NCBI GenBank assembly: GCA_026416815.1
Contig: JAOAEJ010000084.1
Location: forward strand, 81,122-145,121
DNA from: Clostridia bacterium
GTDB lineage: Bacteria > Bacillota > Clostridia > Acetivibrionales > DSM-2933
DNA: 64,000 bases
Direction: 5' to 3'
The position numbers and the translations under genes were made by a program. Below, in pieces: positions 7,958 through 19,220 of the stretch; the first letter of the stretch is position 1, and every line of letters starts with the position of its first letter. The notes under the pieces were generated by a model that saw only the letters and a list, made by a program, of their open reading frames with translations, was not told where the DNA came from and ran no database searches.

Positions 7958-10371
7958 GCCCCCGCTTTTCCTGCAATATACAAAGCAAGTTTTTCTATGG
8001 TATCGTTTTGCGCTAATATGTTTTGTCCATCCACCTCAATACCAAATACCTTTTCCAGCTCTACTTCCATTTTTATAGTTATAAGGGAGTTGCCGCCCAG
8101 GGTATAGAAGTCATCATTTATATCTACCTCCTCAAGCCCAAACAACCCTGCCCAGATATCAGCCAGCTTAGTTTCTATGTCTGAGTATACTCCATTGTCA
8201 CCTCTTCCTTTTAAAGTTACTCTAATATCGGCCTTTTCATTTTCATTAAGGCTAAGTGCAATTCGATGGTCATTGCTTGGTACATTGCTACCGAAATTCA
8301 GGTCACCTGCTATAGCTCCAGAAAACTCCCTGCTCAATACCTCCACAGACTTTTCCTCTGGCCTTATTTTACTATCCTGCTTACAGCTGCTGTTGATTTC
8401 ACCCTCTTGCTTCAGTACCTGTGCCGACACGACACTTTTAATCTTAGACCAATAGCGAGTGCGTTTAAATTGGTATGCAGGCAAGCTTGTCTTTATCCTG
8501 CTTTTCCCTTCAAAAAGCAGCTCCTCCCAATTAATGTCTGCTCCCTTTACATAGTATTGTGCCATTACTTCTAATGCTTCTTCTTGATTTTCTTTCACTT
8601 CCGCAAGATTCTTCACCTTTTCAGAAGCACTAGTACTTAGCTGCTGCTTTTCAGTCTCAGTAATCTCTCCCTTATCACTCAGGCTATTCGCTCTATTGAC
8701 TATCTTATGTACGCCATAGTACACTCCCATACCCGCTTCAGACTTAAGCCCTCCACTGGAAATTTCCATCAACTTATCTTTCAAATCCGATTTATTTTTA
8801 GAGACTACTGCCAGCCTATAACTATAGTGGCCTCTTCCGGTATTAGCTGTATAACAAATGTCTTCCAACCCTGTTGCAGAATGTCTTCCCAGGTATTTTG
8901 TATACTCCTTCACCAGGTTTTCCAATACTTCGGGGTCCTTAGCGGATAATACAAGTACACATGGCTTTTCATCATTGCAATTGTAATTATCCTGAACTTG
9001 TGGGGCTTCCTCAAGGATCATATGACAGTTAGTTCCGCTCAAGCCGAAGGAGTTTACTGCTGCAAGCCTTGGCTTATCTGCCTTCTCCCAGTCTTTCAGT
9101 TTATCATTTAAGAATACGGGCGAATCATAAAAATTTATATGCCGGTTAGGAATGCCAAAATTTATAGTAGGCGGTATTTTCTTGTTTTTTAACGCTAAAG
9201 CTACCTTAATTACAACAGCTAAGCCCGATACACATAAGGGGTGACCTATATTGGGTTTCACCGTTCCTAACGCACAAAATTGTTTTTTTGAGGTGAATCG
9301 CCTAAATGCATTGGTTAATGCGGTAATTTCTATTGGATCACCTATCTTTGTACCGGTTCCGTGAGCCTCTATATAGGATAGGTTTTCAGGATTTATTTTA
9401 AGCTCATTCCATACCCTTACCGCTAACTCCTCCTGGGATTCGGCATGTGGGGCGGTTAGCCCGCTGGATAAGCCATCATTATTCATCCTCCCTCCTTTAA
9501 TGACCGCGTATATATTATCCTTGTCTGCAAGTGCTTTTTTTAAAGGCTTTAATATCAGAGCTGCTACACCTTCTCCCCAAATAGTCCCATTAGACCTGTC
9601 ATCAAAGGACCTTTGCATGCTTCCACTGCCTTCAATAACCGAGAAACTTCCATCATTCTGGCCTGATGGCCTTACAAATACACTTCCGGCTATAGCCATA
9701 TCGCATTCCTCATTCTTTATAGCCTGAGATGCACTATGCACTGCAACCAGCCCCGAGGAACACGCCGTGTCAAGTACTATACTTGGACCTTTAAGATTCA
9801 GAGCATAGGATATACGTCGGGATAGAATACATGGATCCGATCCGGTAGTAACCATAGGGTTAGCCTCATTAACATCTATAAAATTTTCACGGTAGTCATT
9901 CCCAAGACAGTTATCATGACCTATGTAGACTCCGGTTCTTGTACCGTATAATTTACTGCTATCGTACCCTGAATCTTCAATTGCTGCCCATGCAGTTTCC
10001 AGCATTAGCCTTTGGTTTGGTGTCATCCACTGAGCTTCCTGTGGAGATATACGAAAAAATGCAGCATCAAATTTATCAATTTCATCAAGGTGTCCGCCAT
10101 AGAAATGAAGGTTGTCCAAGTTTGCCTCGTAAAGGCCGATTTTCCTTTGCTCCGGGAAGGGCTTAACACTATTTACACCATTGACAAGGTTATCCCAGTA
10201 TTCATAAATGTTGTTTGCACCGGCAAACTTGCATGCCATTCCTATAATGGCGATGTCGTCTTTTTGGCTATTTTTCAATCCCTGAAGCTCAGTTAATATG
10301 GTTTTTGCTTCTTTATTTGACAGCCTCTGGGCGGCAACTTCCCGGAAAATATAATCTACTATTGAGTCCAT
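7954..10371 (-). CDS. Trans-AT polyketide synthase, module 4 (KS-ACP), probable terminal module
   Basis: An 805-aa PKS. Residues about 1-35 are an N-terminal docking helix pair (YIFREVAAQRLSNKEAKTIL). A ketosynthase at about 38-460 has active Cys in DTACSSG and the two His in EAHGTGT and NIGHP. A flanking KS-linker ending in LPAYQFKRTRYW takes the place where a cis-AT would sit. An ACP near 725-800 carries Ser in LGGNSL. There is no AT, KR, DH or TE. Unlike PKS1-3 it has no C-terminal docking helix after the ACP (it ends in AGKAGA), which fits the last module. It would add one C2 unit and leave a beta-keto group. The next gene, the BtrH-like acyltransferase, overlaps its stop. Confidence 0.93.
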   Translation of the reverse strand: MDSIVDYIFREVAAQRLSNKEAKTILTELQGLKNSQKDDIAIIGMACKFAGANNIYEYWDNLVNGVNSVKPFPEQRKIGLYEANLDNLHFYGGHLDEIDKFDAAFFRISPQEAQWMTPNQRLMLETAWAAIEDSGYDSSKLYGTRTGVYIGHDNCLGNDYRENFIDVNEANPMVTTGSDPCILSRRISYALNLKGPSIVLDTACSSGLVAVHSASQAIKNEECDMAIAGSVFVRPSGQNDGSFSVIEGSGSMQRSFDDRSNGTIWGEGVAALILKPLKKALADKDNIYAVIKGGRMNNDGLSSGLTAPHAESQEELAVRVWNELKINPENLSYIEAHGTGTKIGDPIEITALTNAFRRFTSKKQFCALGTVKPNIGHPLCVSGLAVVIKVALALKNKKIPPTINFGIPNRHINFYDSPVFLNDKLKDWEKADKPRLAAVNSFGLSGTNCHMILEEAPQVQDNYNCNDEKPCVLVLSAKDPEVLENLVKEYTKYLGRHSATGLEDICYTANTGRGHYSYRLAVVSKNKSDLKDKLMEISSGGLKSEAGMGVYYGVHKIVNRANSLSDKGEITETEKQQLSTSASEKVKNLAEVKENQEEALEVMAQYYVKGADINWEELLFEGKSRIKTSLPAYQFKRTRYWSKIKSVVSAQVLKQEGEINSSCKQDSKIRPEEKSVEVLSREFSGAIAGDLNFGSNVPSNDHRIALSLNENEKADIRVTLKGRGDNGVYSDIETKLADIWAGLFGLEEVDINDDFYTLGGNSLITIKMEVELEKVFGIEVDGQNILAQNDTIEKLALYIAGKAGA

Positions 10372-10388
10372 CTGCTATCGTCCCCCTA

Positions 10389-13300
10389 TTAATCAATGTT
10401 GAACAGCTTTTTAGCCTTATCTACTGATATATCTCCGTTACGTAATTGCTCCAGAATCGTATCCAGATCATCCTTACTGTCTTCGGCTTCAATTTTAAGT
10501 GCAGCAGTAGCCCCCTTTGAGTTCAATCTCTTATCTAATTGTTTAGACATTTCGTATACTGTCGGATAAGTGAAGATATCGGATATATTAACATCTCCCT
10601 CAAAGTGCTTTTCCAACTCCTTCAGGAGATTTGTTGCAAGTATGGAGTCTCCCCCCATATGCTGAAATGGATCATGAATATTTATTTCAGTAAGCCCAAG
10701 CACATGAGCCCATATTTGTCCAACCTTTGTTACAAGAGGAGTAACTTCACTCTCATTCTTGCCCCTGACCAAGGCCTTATATGAAGCCTCATTGTTCTTC
10801 TCAACCCCTGCCTGCCTAATTCTGTCGTCTATCATCTGCCGTATGTCGCTTGAGAAGTTTATCTTCAACGCGTCTAAAATATAGGTCATTGCTTCGTAAT
10901 CAAACTCTCCTATAACTGCTCTTGGTATGTTTTTATTCACTATCTCGTGAAAAGCATTAATTGCTTTTTCTGTAGTTATTGTTTTAAATAGTCCTCTTGT
11001 TCTACTTATGCCATACTCAACAGCCATTCCGGTTTCACTCCATGCAGGCCAGTTGATGGTTACCGTCCTTTTTCCTTTTTTGTTCCTGTATGCTGCAAAG
11101 GAATCAAGGTATGAGTTGGCCGCACAATAAGCTCCCATACTTGGACTTCCAATAACGGTAGCAATTGACGAGAACATCACGAATATATCCATGTCATCCT
11201 CTTGAGTAAGCATATCAAGCAGCAGAGTACCCTGCACTTTTGGTGCTATTACCTCATTGAATATCTCTATATCCTTTTCTTTGATAAATCCATCACTCAA
11301 AATACCGGCGCAATGGAATATTCCATTGATTTTTCCAAATCTTGTCCGTATATCCTTGAGTACTTGCTTTACATCACCTTCTCTTGAGATATCGGAGCTG
11401 TAACATACTACCTTAGAGCCTAATTCTTCGATGGATTTAATCGCGTTTATCCTGTCACAAAGTTTTTTATTGCTGCCTCTTTCGAGTATTTCTTCCCATT
11501 GTTCACGTTCAGGCATAGGTGAACGATTTATAAGGCAAATATTTGCCTTGCCCCTTGCGGCAAGATACCTGCTTATCTCAATACCTATCCCACCGGTTCC
11601 ACCGGTTATTATGTATGCACCTTCCGCTTTAACCTCCAGCTTTCTGTCAGGAATACCCCCTATATCTAACTTATTGAATTCTTCCACATACCTAGTTCCG
11701 TTTCGGTAAGCTACAACAGACTGTCTGTTATCGTCTGTCAATTCCTTAATCATCTGCTCGACAGTAATGTCATTGTCTATGTCTATGAATCGGCACCTCA
11801 GGTTTGGACACTCCGGAGTTACTACCTTGCTAAGACCAAGCATAACTGCATTGTAAGCATTGATTTTTATTTCACTCTTTGTTACTTCGCTTGCATAATC
11901 GGATATCAGCACTATGTCAGTAGGCTCGTTGTACATGTTGGACATAAGGCTTCTAACAAGATAAAACAAGCTGTATGTACCTCTTCTCTGACTCTCCTCC
12001 AGAAGCCCAAAATCTTCATCCGCCCTTCCTAAAGTAGAAAGGTGCAATATCTGCGATATTCTTTTATCCTTGATATCTGCGAGCAAGTCGTAGTAATCCT
12101 TTTCTGTACCACTTATCACATAATTGCAATCTCCAAGCCTCCTGAATTCCATTCCATATTCTACTTCTATAATGCTTGTACCGTTTGATTTAAGGGCTTC
12201 TACCAATTGCTGCCCCATTCCGCTCTCATCCTTGAAAATCAGAATGCTTCCTGAAGCTGCATTTTTCTCATCTACTTTTAGTTCTAGCGGAACCCATTCA
12301 CCTTTTAAGAACATATCGCCCTGTTTTGCCACATCATCCTTTTGGTTCACGTTTTTTGTCGCTATATCTCTAAGTGCAGACTCCTGCACCTTTAGCCAGT
12401 GGCGTTTTCGTTCAAATGGATAGGTAGGTAAACTTACTTTTACGCATAGGTTGTCCTTGTAAAGCTCTGCCCACCTCACATCAGCTCCTTTTACATAAAG
12501 CCTGCTCAGCTCTTCGAGTACTTTTATATATGCATTATCCTCTATTTCCTTTCCTTCTGAGATTATCTTTGCTGCTATTCCATCCAGCTCCCGTTTCTCT
12601 CTATTGGTAATTTCCCAGGGCTGTGTGTGTTCAGTGGAATCAGGTACTACTTTATGTTCGTTATAGTATATGTCCTTACCCACCGCTTCTCTTAACTCTC
12701 TGCTGTACAGCATTTTGATTTTTTTCTCGAAATCTTCTCTGCTACAAACCAGCATGGAAAGCCTGCTGCTATAATGGCCTCTTCCGGTGCTTACGGTAAA
12801 GCATATATCCTCTATATTGTATTCTTCACACTCTTCTATAAAATCGTTGTATTTCCTTATGTACTCCTTCAAGTCTGCTTCTGTTTTTGCTGATAAAGTA
12901 AATGCATAGGCTGATTTTTCCTTTGCCGCTTTATCGCCATTCGCATTATAGCTCGGCGCCTCTTCTACCACTACATGGCAATTGGTCCTGCTAAAACCAA
13001 ATGAACTGACACCAGCCCTCATTGGGAATCCATCAGCTTCCCATTTAGTCAATCTGTCATTGATATATAAGGGTGAGTTTAAAAACTCTATGAAAGGATT
13101 CGGATCAGTAAAATTAATATTGGGTGGGACTTCCTTATGCTTTAACGCCAGAACTACTTTAATCAGCGAAGTGATTCCCGCAGCACCTACAGCATGACCT
13201 ATATTGGGCTTTACTGCTCCAATTCCGCAGAACTGTTTCTTCTGTGTATATTTTTCAAATGCAAGTTTTAATCCCTTAGCCTCTATTGGGTCCCCCAAAA

Positions 13301-14312
13301 CAGTTCCTGTAGCATGGGCTTCTATATATGATATAGTCTCAGGATTTATCCCTGCGTCCTCCCATGCGCTTGCAATTACCTCGGCTTGGGTCTCAGGGCT
13401 TGGAGCAGTAATCCCGTTTGTAGCCCCATCATTATTAACGGCGCTCCCCTTAATGACCGCATAGATGTTGTCTCTATCCTTGACTGCCTGATCCAACGGC
13501 TTTAGGAGTAAAGCTCCAACCCCTTCCCCCCATACCGTTCCCGTTGAATTTTTATCAAATGCACTTACTCTGCCTTCCGATGACTCTACGCCTTCAAAAT
13601 TAGTTTTAAGAATGCCTATAAGGTTTATCCCTCCGGCAATTGCCATAGAGCATTCCTTATTCTGTAGAGCTTTACAAGCAGTATGAACTGCCACCAATCC
13701 GGAGGAACAGGCAGTATCTATTACCATGCTCGGTCCTTTGAGGTTTAATATATAGGATATGCGGCTTGCCAATATGGATGTCATGGCGCCGGTCATAACT
13801 AATAAATCCTGCTGCTCCAGTTCTTTTCCGTACTCCAGCTGGTATGTGTGATCCATGCCAACATAAACACCGGTTTTGGAACCATGAATTTTATCATTGG
13901 CACAGCCTGCATCCTCTATTGCCTCCCATACAGTCTCCAGAAAAAGCCGCTGGGCAGGATTCATTAAATTAGCTTCCTTTGGTGAGATTCGGAAAAATGC
14001 AGCAGCAAACTTGTCAATTCCGCTTATAAACCCCGCTTTTATTTTGTGGCCTTTTGATAAGCCCTCAAGCCGCTCTTCAGGATAGCCGCTAATTGCCTCT
14101 ACACCGTTTTTCAGATTACGCCAATATTCTTTTGTGTTATTAGCTTTAGGAAACTTACAGGCTATACCGATAACAGCAATGTCCATCTTTACCGGCTCTC
14201 TGGTCATGTTTATTTCTTTTAAAACCAAAAGTGCCATCTCTTTATTTAGTATGCCGTTCTTAACCTGCTCCAAAATATATCTGTTTATAACATCTTTATT
14301 GCTCATCAGCAC
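10389..14312 (-). CDS. Trans-AT polyketide synthase, module 3 (KS-KR-ACP)
   Basis: A 1307-aa PKS: N-terminal docking helices (about 1-35), a KS with DTACSSG, EAHATGT and NIGHA, a KS-linker ending LPTYPFERKRHW, a KR with nucleotide-binding TGGTGGIG and catalytic Ser/Tyr/Asn in MFSSI and YCAANSYLD, an ACP with Ser in MGGDSI, and a C-terminal docking tail (LEQLRNGDISVDKAKKLF). No AT or DH is seen, so the module should leave a beta-hydroxyl. The start is GTG at 14312 or ATG at 14306; the GGGGG site upstream is compatible with either. It lies 31 bp after PKS2 and 17 bp before PKS4. Its C-terminal tail should pair with the N-terminal helices of PKS4. Confidence 0.93.
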   Translation of the reverse strand: MLMSNKDVINRYILEQVKNGILNKEMALLVLKEINMTREPVKMDIAVIGIACKFPKANNTKEYWRNLKNGVEAISGYPEERLEGLSKGHKIKAGFISGIDKFAAAFFRISPKEANLMNPAQRLFLETVWEAIEDAGCANDKIHGSKTGVYVGMDHTYQLEYGKELEQQDLLVMTGAMTSILASRISYILNLKGPSMVIDTACSSGLVAVHTACKALQNKECSMAIAGGINLIGILKTNFEGVESSEGRVSAFDKNSTGTVWGEGVGALLLKPLDQAVKDRDNIYAVIKGSAVNNDGATNGITAPSPETQAEVIASAWEDAGINPETISYIEAHATGTVLGDPIEAKGLKLAFEKYTQKKQFCGIGAVKPNIGHAVGAAGITSLIKVVLALKHKEVPPNINFTDPNPFIEFLNSPLYINDRLTKWEADGFPMRAGVSSFGFSRTNCHVVVEEAPSYNANGDKAAKEKSAYAFTLSAKTEADLKEYIRKYNDFIEECEEYNIEDICFTVSTGRGHYSSRLSMLVCSREDFEKKIKMLYSRELREAVGKDIYYNEHKVVPDSTEHTQPWEITNREKRELDGIAAKIISEGKEIEDNAYIKVLEELSRLYVKGADVRWAELYKDNLCVKVSLPTYPFERKRHWLKVQESALRDIATKNVNQKDDVAKQGDMFLKGEWVPLELKVDEKNAASGSILIFKDESGMGQQLVEALKSNGTSIIEVEYGMEFRRLGDCNYVISGTEKDYYDLLADIKDKRISQILHLSTLGRADEDFGLLEESQRRGTYSLFYLVRSLMSNMYNEPTDIVLISDYASEVTKSEIKINAYNAVMLGLSKVVTPECPNLRCRFIDIDNDITVEQMIKELTDDNRQSVVAYRNGTRYVEEFNKLDIGGIPDRKLEVKAEGAYIITGGTGGIGIEISRYLAARGKANICLINRSPMPEREQWEEILERGSNKKLCDRINAIKSIEELGSKVVCYSSDISREGDVKQVLKDIRTRFGKINGIFHCAGILSDGFIKEKDIEIFNEVIAPKVQGTLLLDMLTQEDDMDIFVMFSSIATVIGSPSMGAYCAANSYLDSFAAYRNKKGKRTVTINWPAWSETGMAVEYGISRTRGLFKTITTEKAINAFHEIVNKNIPRAVIGEFDYEAMTYILDALKINFSSDIRQMIDDRIRQAGVEKNNEASYKALVRGKNESEVTPLVTKVGQIWAHVLGLTEINIHDPFQHMGGDSILATNLLKELEKHFEGDVNISDIFTYPTVYEMSKQLDKRLNSKGATAALKIEAEDSKDDLDTILEQLRNGDISVDKAKKLFNID

Positions 14313-14343
14313 ATGACCCCCACGTAGTTTTATTTATTTCCCT

Positions 14344-17300
14344 TTATGAATGACTGTCTAAAATTCCAAGAACATTCTCAATGGAGGTTTCTCCTGATTC
14401 CAAATTATCCAACAGATTCTTCAATGTTTCATCCGATAACCCATCTTGCGCCGGGGTTTCTTTTTCCTCTCTTGCTACTCCTCTTTTTTGATCTATGTAT
14501 TCAGCCATTTGCTGCACTGAAGGGTAGGTAAAAATATCAGATACATCAATTATTCCGGGATAAACCTTTTCTATCTGCTTCAATAATTGAATGGCCATCA
14601 TTGAGTCTCCACCCATTGAAGAGAAGCTTTCAAATATATCCACCTCTCCTACTTCCAAAACCTGTGACCATATCTGTGCAAGCCTGCTTTCCGTTTCGTT
14701 ATAATCTACATCGCCTCTACCCTTTATAACTGCCTTTGCAGTATTTTCCTGATGAACTTCTTTATTGTCTGTTTGCATGTTACGTTTTTTGAGTATACCT
14801 TTTATCTGCTCCGAGAGTTTAAATGGCAGCTCCTCTTTTACCTCTGCAAGTTTACGGTAGTTCAATTCTCCTGGAAGAAGCTTTGTAGTATCGCAATTCA
14901 TTATCTCGTCTAAGTATCTCAAAGCATTTTCAGTCGTAATTGCTTTGACCACAGAGTCTTTATCATCCACACCAAAGTCAACAGCCATTCCTGTCTCTTT
15001 CCATGCAGGCCAGTTCAGAGCTACTGCCTTCTTGCCCCTCATATGCCTGTACGCTGCATAGGAATCCATATAAGAGTTCGCTGCAGTATAATCCCCTTGC
15101 CCCTCTACGCCGAATATAGATGTTATCGATGAAAACATTATGAAGAAGTCAAGACTATCATCTTCTGTGAGCTTGTCCAGTATCCATGTGCCCTGTACCT
15201 TTGGAGCAACAACACTTTCAAATACACACCTATCCTTATTCATAATAAATCCTTTACCTGCCACACCTGCACAGTGTACAACTCCATTTATTACCCCATA
15301 TCGGTTCCTTAGAGAGTTAAGTACTTTTTTCATATCATCTATATTTGCTACATCTGCATTTAGGCATACTACCTCTGCCCCCAGGCTCTCCATTTCGCGG
15401 ATAGCCTTAACTGCTCTACACGTCCTGATGTCTTTCCCTTCTTCCAATACACTATCCCACTTATCCCTTTCAAGCAGTTTTGAACGGTTTACAAAGGCTA
15501 TATTTACTTTATTTCTTGAAGCAAGGTATTTTCCTACCTCCAGTCCAAGTCCTCCGGTACCGCCGGTTATCACATAAACTCCCTGTTCTTTTATATTAAT
15601 ACCAGCGCCGGGCTTTTCTATCAGCTCCCGCTTTCCAAACTCCTCCACATATCTCCTATTGTTACGGTAGCCTACACGTTTTGCCGACTCATTAGATTTG
15701 ATTTCGGTTATAATACTCTCAATTTTTGTGCTATCATCTATATCTATACACCTGCATTTCAGGTTGGGGTACTCAAGAGGCACTATTCTGGCTAGCCCAA
15801 ACAATGCAGCATTTTGAGGATTTATCGTCGATTCATCCTTGGTTATCTCGTTTGCATAATCGGCTATCAGAATTATATCTGTGTCCTTATACTTGTTGGC
15901 AATAAGAGCCTTAGTCAGGTTGAACAGACTGTAAACCCCCTTATTTTGCGCCTCCTCCAACCGCTTGATGTCCTCTATCCGGCTAGTGCCGGCTATCCCG
16001 CTAAGGTGTATAATTCTTGCCGGTTTCTTTCCATCTAGTTCAGCAAGTAGGCATTGATAATCCCTCTCATCTTCCTTGATGGTGTATCTATCTTCACTTA
16101 TCTTCCTGAATTCCGAAGCTGTTTCTACTTCTATTACTCTACTACCTTCCGTCCTCAGCCTTTGTACTAAATCATCGCTTATATCTCCATTATTCTTAAA
16201 TACTAAAATAACTTCGCCGCCAATATCTGCTATATTTCCTTTGGGTTCTTCGCTCACCCATCCTAGTTCGAAGTATGCAGTGTCTCTTGTTTCCCTGGGT
16301 TTCAATTCATTTTTGCTTACCTTCTTGATTTTATAATCCTCGATAACTGCAAAGGCCTTACCTTCCTTAGTCATCATCACTATGTCAAACCTTATAGTTT
16401 CAGGGTCTGGAACAGAATCCTTCTTTATCGTAATATAGCTGTAAAACTTTTTGGGCATACGCTCATTAAGTTTAAAGCTTTTGTAATAAAATGGAAGATA
16501 TAGCCCTTTGCCTACAATTTGAGATACAACGTTTACAGCATTATCGAGCAAAGATGGATGCAATGTATATAGGTGCTGGTCATTAGTGAGCTCATCAGGC
16601 AGTTCCATATCAACAAGAACCTCATTTTTTCCTACTGCAGCAAAAGTATGGTTTGTCCAGTGTTCCCCTACCTGTATAGGAGCATTTTCGTCATTAGACT
16701 CGATTAATTGTAATTTTTCGTGTTCACTTTGTAACCTGTTATACAACTCATCAATATTGCAAACCAGCGTTGAAGCCTCTTTCCTGTAAACAGTACCCTC
16801 AGCATGCTTAATCCATGTTTCCTCAGGATCAAATGTGCTGCTTTGGGTACTTTTACTTGCAATGGTAAACTTCAAGTGATCCTCTTCTTTTATTACTATT
16901 GTATGGACTTCTTTAACCTCGCCCTTTTCTACAATACAGGGGGATAAAAATACTATGTCCCTTAACTCCACAGAACTGTCTCCATAATACTTTTTGCAAG
17001 CCTCCATAGCGATCTCGATACATCCCGTTCCGGGTATTATATGGCTGCCCAGAATTATGTGCTCCGAAAGTATCCAATGCCTGTCCACACTGAAGTCGGT
17101 AGCAAATATTCCCTGGAAAATAGAGTCCGCAAGACACCTGTCCAAAAGAGGGTGTTCAAATTCCTTGGCGCTTCCTAGTGTTTTTCCTTTTAATAGTTTC
17201 CTGCTTTCATTTTTCTCCTCATACCAATAGCGCACCCTTTCCAGAGGATAAACAGGAAGGCTGACTTTTTTCATCTTTCTACTGCTGTATAAACCTTCCC

Positions 17301-19200
17301 ATTCTACCATAGCGCCCTTTATATATAAGTCGCAAAGTTCTGCAGCCGCAGCATAGCCATAATCCTTAACCAATTCCTCCAGCTTGGAAGCTGCTGCTCT
17401 GCTCAGCTTTCTTCTCTCTCCTTCAACAATCTCACCTTTTTCCCGGATTGTCTTGTTATCGGGTACAATTTTATGCTCGCCATAGTAAACTCCGAATTTA
17501 TTAATATCATTCAAATCTGTTTTACTTAGATACTTAATCTTTTCTTTAAGGTCCTTATAATCCTTTACTAATAGTGCCAGCCTGTGGGTATAATGACCCC
17601 TTCCCGTAGAGGCTGTATAGCACAAGTCTCGAATGTTAAACTCCTTTGCCGAAAATTCTTCATTATACTTTTCTATTATCTTTTTTAAAATATTTTGGCT
17701 TCTTGCGGATATAGTAAAGATTTCAACATCTGTTTTTGAATTATCGTCTTCTGATAACTGCTGAGGAGCTTCCTCTAGTATGACGTGGCAGTTTGTACCG
17801 CTAAATCCAAAGGAATTTATTCCCGCTCTCCTCGGGGCTTCTCCCTTTTCCCAAGGAGTTAACCTGTCATTTAGATACACAGGTGAATCACAGAAATTTA
17901 TATACGGGTTGGGCTCGGTGAAGTTTAAGCTTGCTGGAATAAGCTTGTTTTTTAACATCATAACAACCTTTATAAGCGAAGCTACTCCCGAAGCAGCTAC
18001 AAGGTGCCCAATATTGGTCTTCACCGAACCTATACCGCAAAACTGCTTTTTGTCTGTAGAAGACTTGAAGGCATTGGTAAGTGCCTTTATCTCTATAGGG
18101 TCTCCGAGAACAGTACCTGTCCCATGTGCCTCAACATACTGTATTGTTTCAGGGTGAACCTTAGCTTTCTTCCAAGCATTAAGCAGCAGGCTCTCCTGTG
18201 CTCCTGCATCGGGAGCAGTTATTCCGTTTGAAGCGCCATCGTTGTTAATAGCACTTCCCTTGATTACAGCATGTATTACATCTCCATCTGCCAAAGCCTT
18301 ATTCAAAGGCTTCAGTATAACCGCTCCTATACCTTCACCCCAAGCAGTTCCATTTGCTTTTTTATCAAATGACCTTACAATTCTATCCTTTGATTCAACC
18401 GATTCTAGCTCATTGGGCTCATCATTAAATTTTACAGGATCGTAGCCAAAGCCGCTCAGTCCGCCTGCAATAGCAATGTCACATTCCTCGTTTTTCAAGG
18501 CATTGCATGCACTATGAATGCATACCAGACCGGATGAGCAAGCTGTATCTATAACCATACATGGACCGTGGAAGTTATAGGTATACGATACACGGCTTGC
18601 GAGTATGCCGGGCCACGTCCCTGTTACCACCATGGGGTCTGAGGCTGCAATCTGCTTATATACCATACCGGGTACGTTATCAAGTCCTACAAATATCCCC
18701 GTATTGGTTCCATATAGTTTGCTCCCGCCATAACCTGCGTTTTCCATTGCTTCATAAGCAACCTCAAGAAACATTCTCTGCCCAGGGTCCATTGCTTTTG
18801 CTTCCCTAGGTGGAATTCCAAAAAAGGCAGCATCAAACTTATCTATTTCATACATATATCCTGATTTTAAATACTCTAAGTGCAAACTTCCGTCATCTTT
18901 TATAGCGTTATTCTTAACCAGACGCTCATAGTAAAATCTATAAAAGAAATCCTCAATGTCCTTTTTCCTTCCTTCGGGAATATCTCCTATACAAACTTTT
19001 CCACCCCTGATATTTTTCCAGTATTCATCTATATTGTTTGCCACAGGAAATCTGCCTGCCATACCTATTACAGCAATTTCTCCATCTTTATCAGGAGCTT
19101 CAGTCTTATCCTTTAGCTCCAGAAGCAGTTGTTTTGCTTCACCCTGGGATAGTGAATGGTTTGCAACCTGTTTGTATATGTAGTTTTTAACCAATTCCAT
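14344..19200 (-). CDS. Trans-AT polyketide synthase, module 2 (KS-DH-KR-ACP)
   Basis: A 1618-aa PKS: docking helices (YIYKQVANHSLSQGEAKQLL), a KS with DTACSSG, EAHGTGT and NIGHL, and a KS-linker ending LPVYPLERVRYW. The DH at about 680-960 has the HxxxGxxxxP motif as HIILGSHIIP and the second catalytic Asp in HPSLLDNAVN, although the usual DxxxQ/H ends in Asn. The KR has TGGTGGLG and the Ser/Tyr/Asn set in MFSSI and DYTAANSYMD. The ACP has MGGDSM, and a docking tail (NLESGETSIENVLGIL) follows. Expected output is an alpha,beta-double bond. No AT domain is present. It lies 20 bp after PKS1 and is closely similar to it, suggesting duplication. Confidence 0.93.
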   Translation of the reverse strand: MELVKNYIYKQVANHSLSQGEAKQLLLELKDKTEAPDKDGEIAVIGMAGRFPVANNIDEYWKNIRGGKVCIGDIPEGRKKDIEDFFYRFYYERLVKNNAIKDDGSLHLEYLKSGYMYEIDKFDAAFFGIPPREAKAMDPGQRMFLEVAYEAMENAGYGGSKLYGTNTGIFVGLDNVPGMVYKQIAASDPMVVTGTWPGILASRVSYTYNFHGPCMVIDTACSSGLVCIHSACNALKNEECDIAIAGGLSGFGYDPVKFNDEPNELESVESKDRIVRSFDKKANGTAWGEGIGAVILKPLNKALADGDVIHAVIKGSAINNDGASNGITAPDAGAQESLLLNAWKKAKVHPETIQYVEAHGTGTVLGDPIEIKALTNAFKSSTDKKQFCGIGSVKTNIGHLVAASGVASLIKVVMMLKNKLIPASLNFTEPNPYINFCDSPVYLNDRLTPWEKGEAPRRAGINSFGFSGTNCHVILEEAPQQLSEDDNSKTDVEIFTISARSQNILKKIIEKYNEEFSAKEFNIRDLCYTASTGRGHYTHRLALLVKDYKDLKEKIKYLSKTDLNDINKFGVYYGEHKIVPDNKTIREKGEIVEGERRKLSRAAASKLEELVKDYGYAAAAELCDLYIKGAMVEWEGLYSSRKMKKVSLPVYPLERVRYWYEEKNESRKLLKGKTLGSAKEFEHPLLDRCLADSIFQGIFATDFSVDRHWILSEHIILGSHIIPGTGCIEIAMEACKKYYGDSSVELRDIVFLSPCIVEKGEVKEVHTIVIKEEDHLKFTIASKSTQSSTFDPEETWIKHAEGTVYRKEASTLVCNIDELYNRLQSEHEKLQLIESNDENAPIQVGEHWTNHTFAAVGKNEVLVDMELPDELTNDQHLYTLHPSLLDNAVNVVSQIVGKGLYLPFYYKSFKLNERMPKKFYSYITIKKDSVPDPETIRFDIVMMTKEGKAFAVIEDYKIKKVSKNELKPRETRDTAYFELGWVSEEPKGNIADIGGEVILVFKNNGDISDDLVQRLRTEGSRVIEVETASEFRKISEDRYTIKEDERDYQCLLAELDGKKPARIIHLSGIAGTSRIEDIKRLEEAQNKGVYSLFNLTKALIANKYKDTDIILIADYANEITKDESTINPQNAALFGLARIVPLEYPNLKCRCIDIDDSTKIESIITEIKSNESAKRVGYRNNRRYVEEFGKRELIEKPGAGINIKEQGVYVITGGTGGLGLEVGKYLASRNKVNIAFVNRSKLLERDKWDSVLEEGKDIRTCRAVKAIREMESLGAEVVCLNADVANIDDMKKVLNSLRNRYGVINGVVHCAGVAGKGFIMNKDRCVFESVVAPKVQGTWILDKLTEDDSLDFFIMFSSITSIFGVEGQGDYTAANSYMDSYAAYRHMRGKKAVALNWPAWKETGMAVDFGVDDKDSVVKAITTENALRYLDEIMNCDTTKLLPGELNYRKLAEVKEELPFKLSEQIKGILKKRNMQTDNKEVHQENTAKAVIKGRGDVDYNETESRLAQIWSQVLEVGEVDIFESFSSMGGDSMMAIQLLKQIEKVYPGIIDVSDIFTYPSVQQMAEYIDQKRGVAREEKETPAQDGLSDETLKNLLDNLESGETSIENVLGILDSHS

Positions 19201-19220
19201 TCCTCATCACATCTACCCTT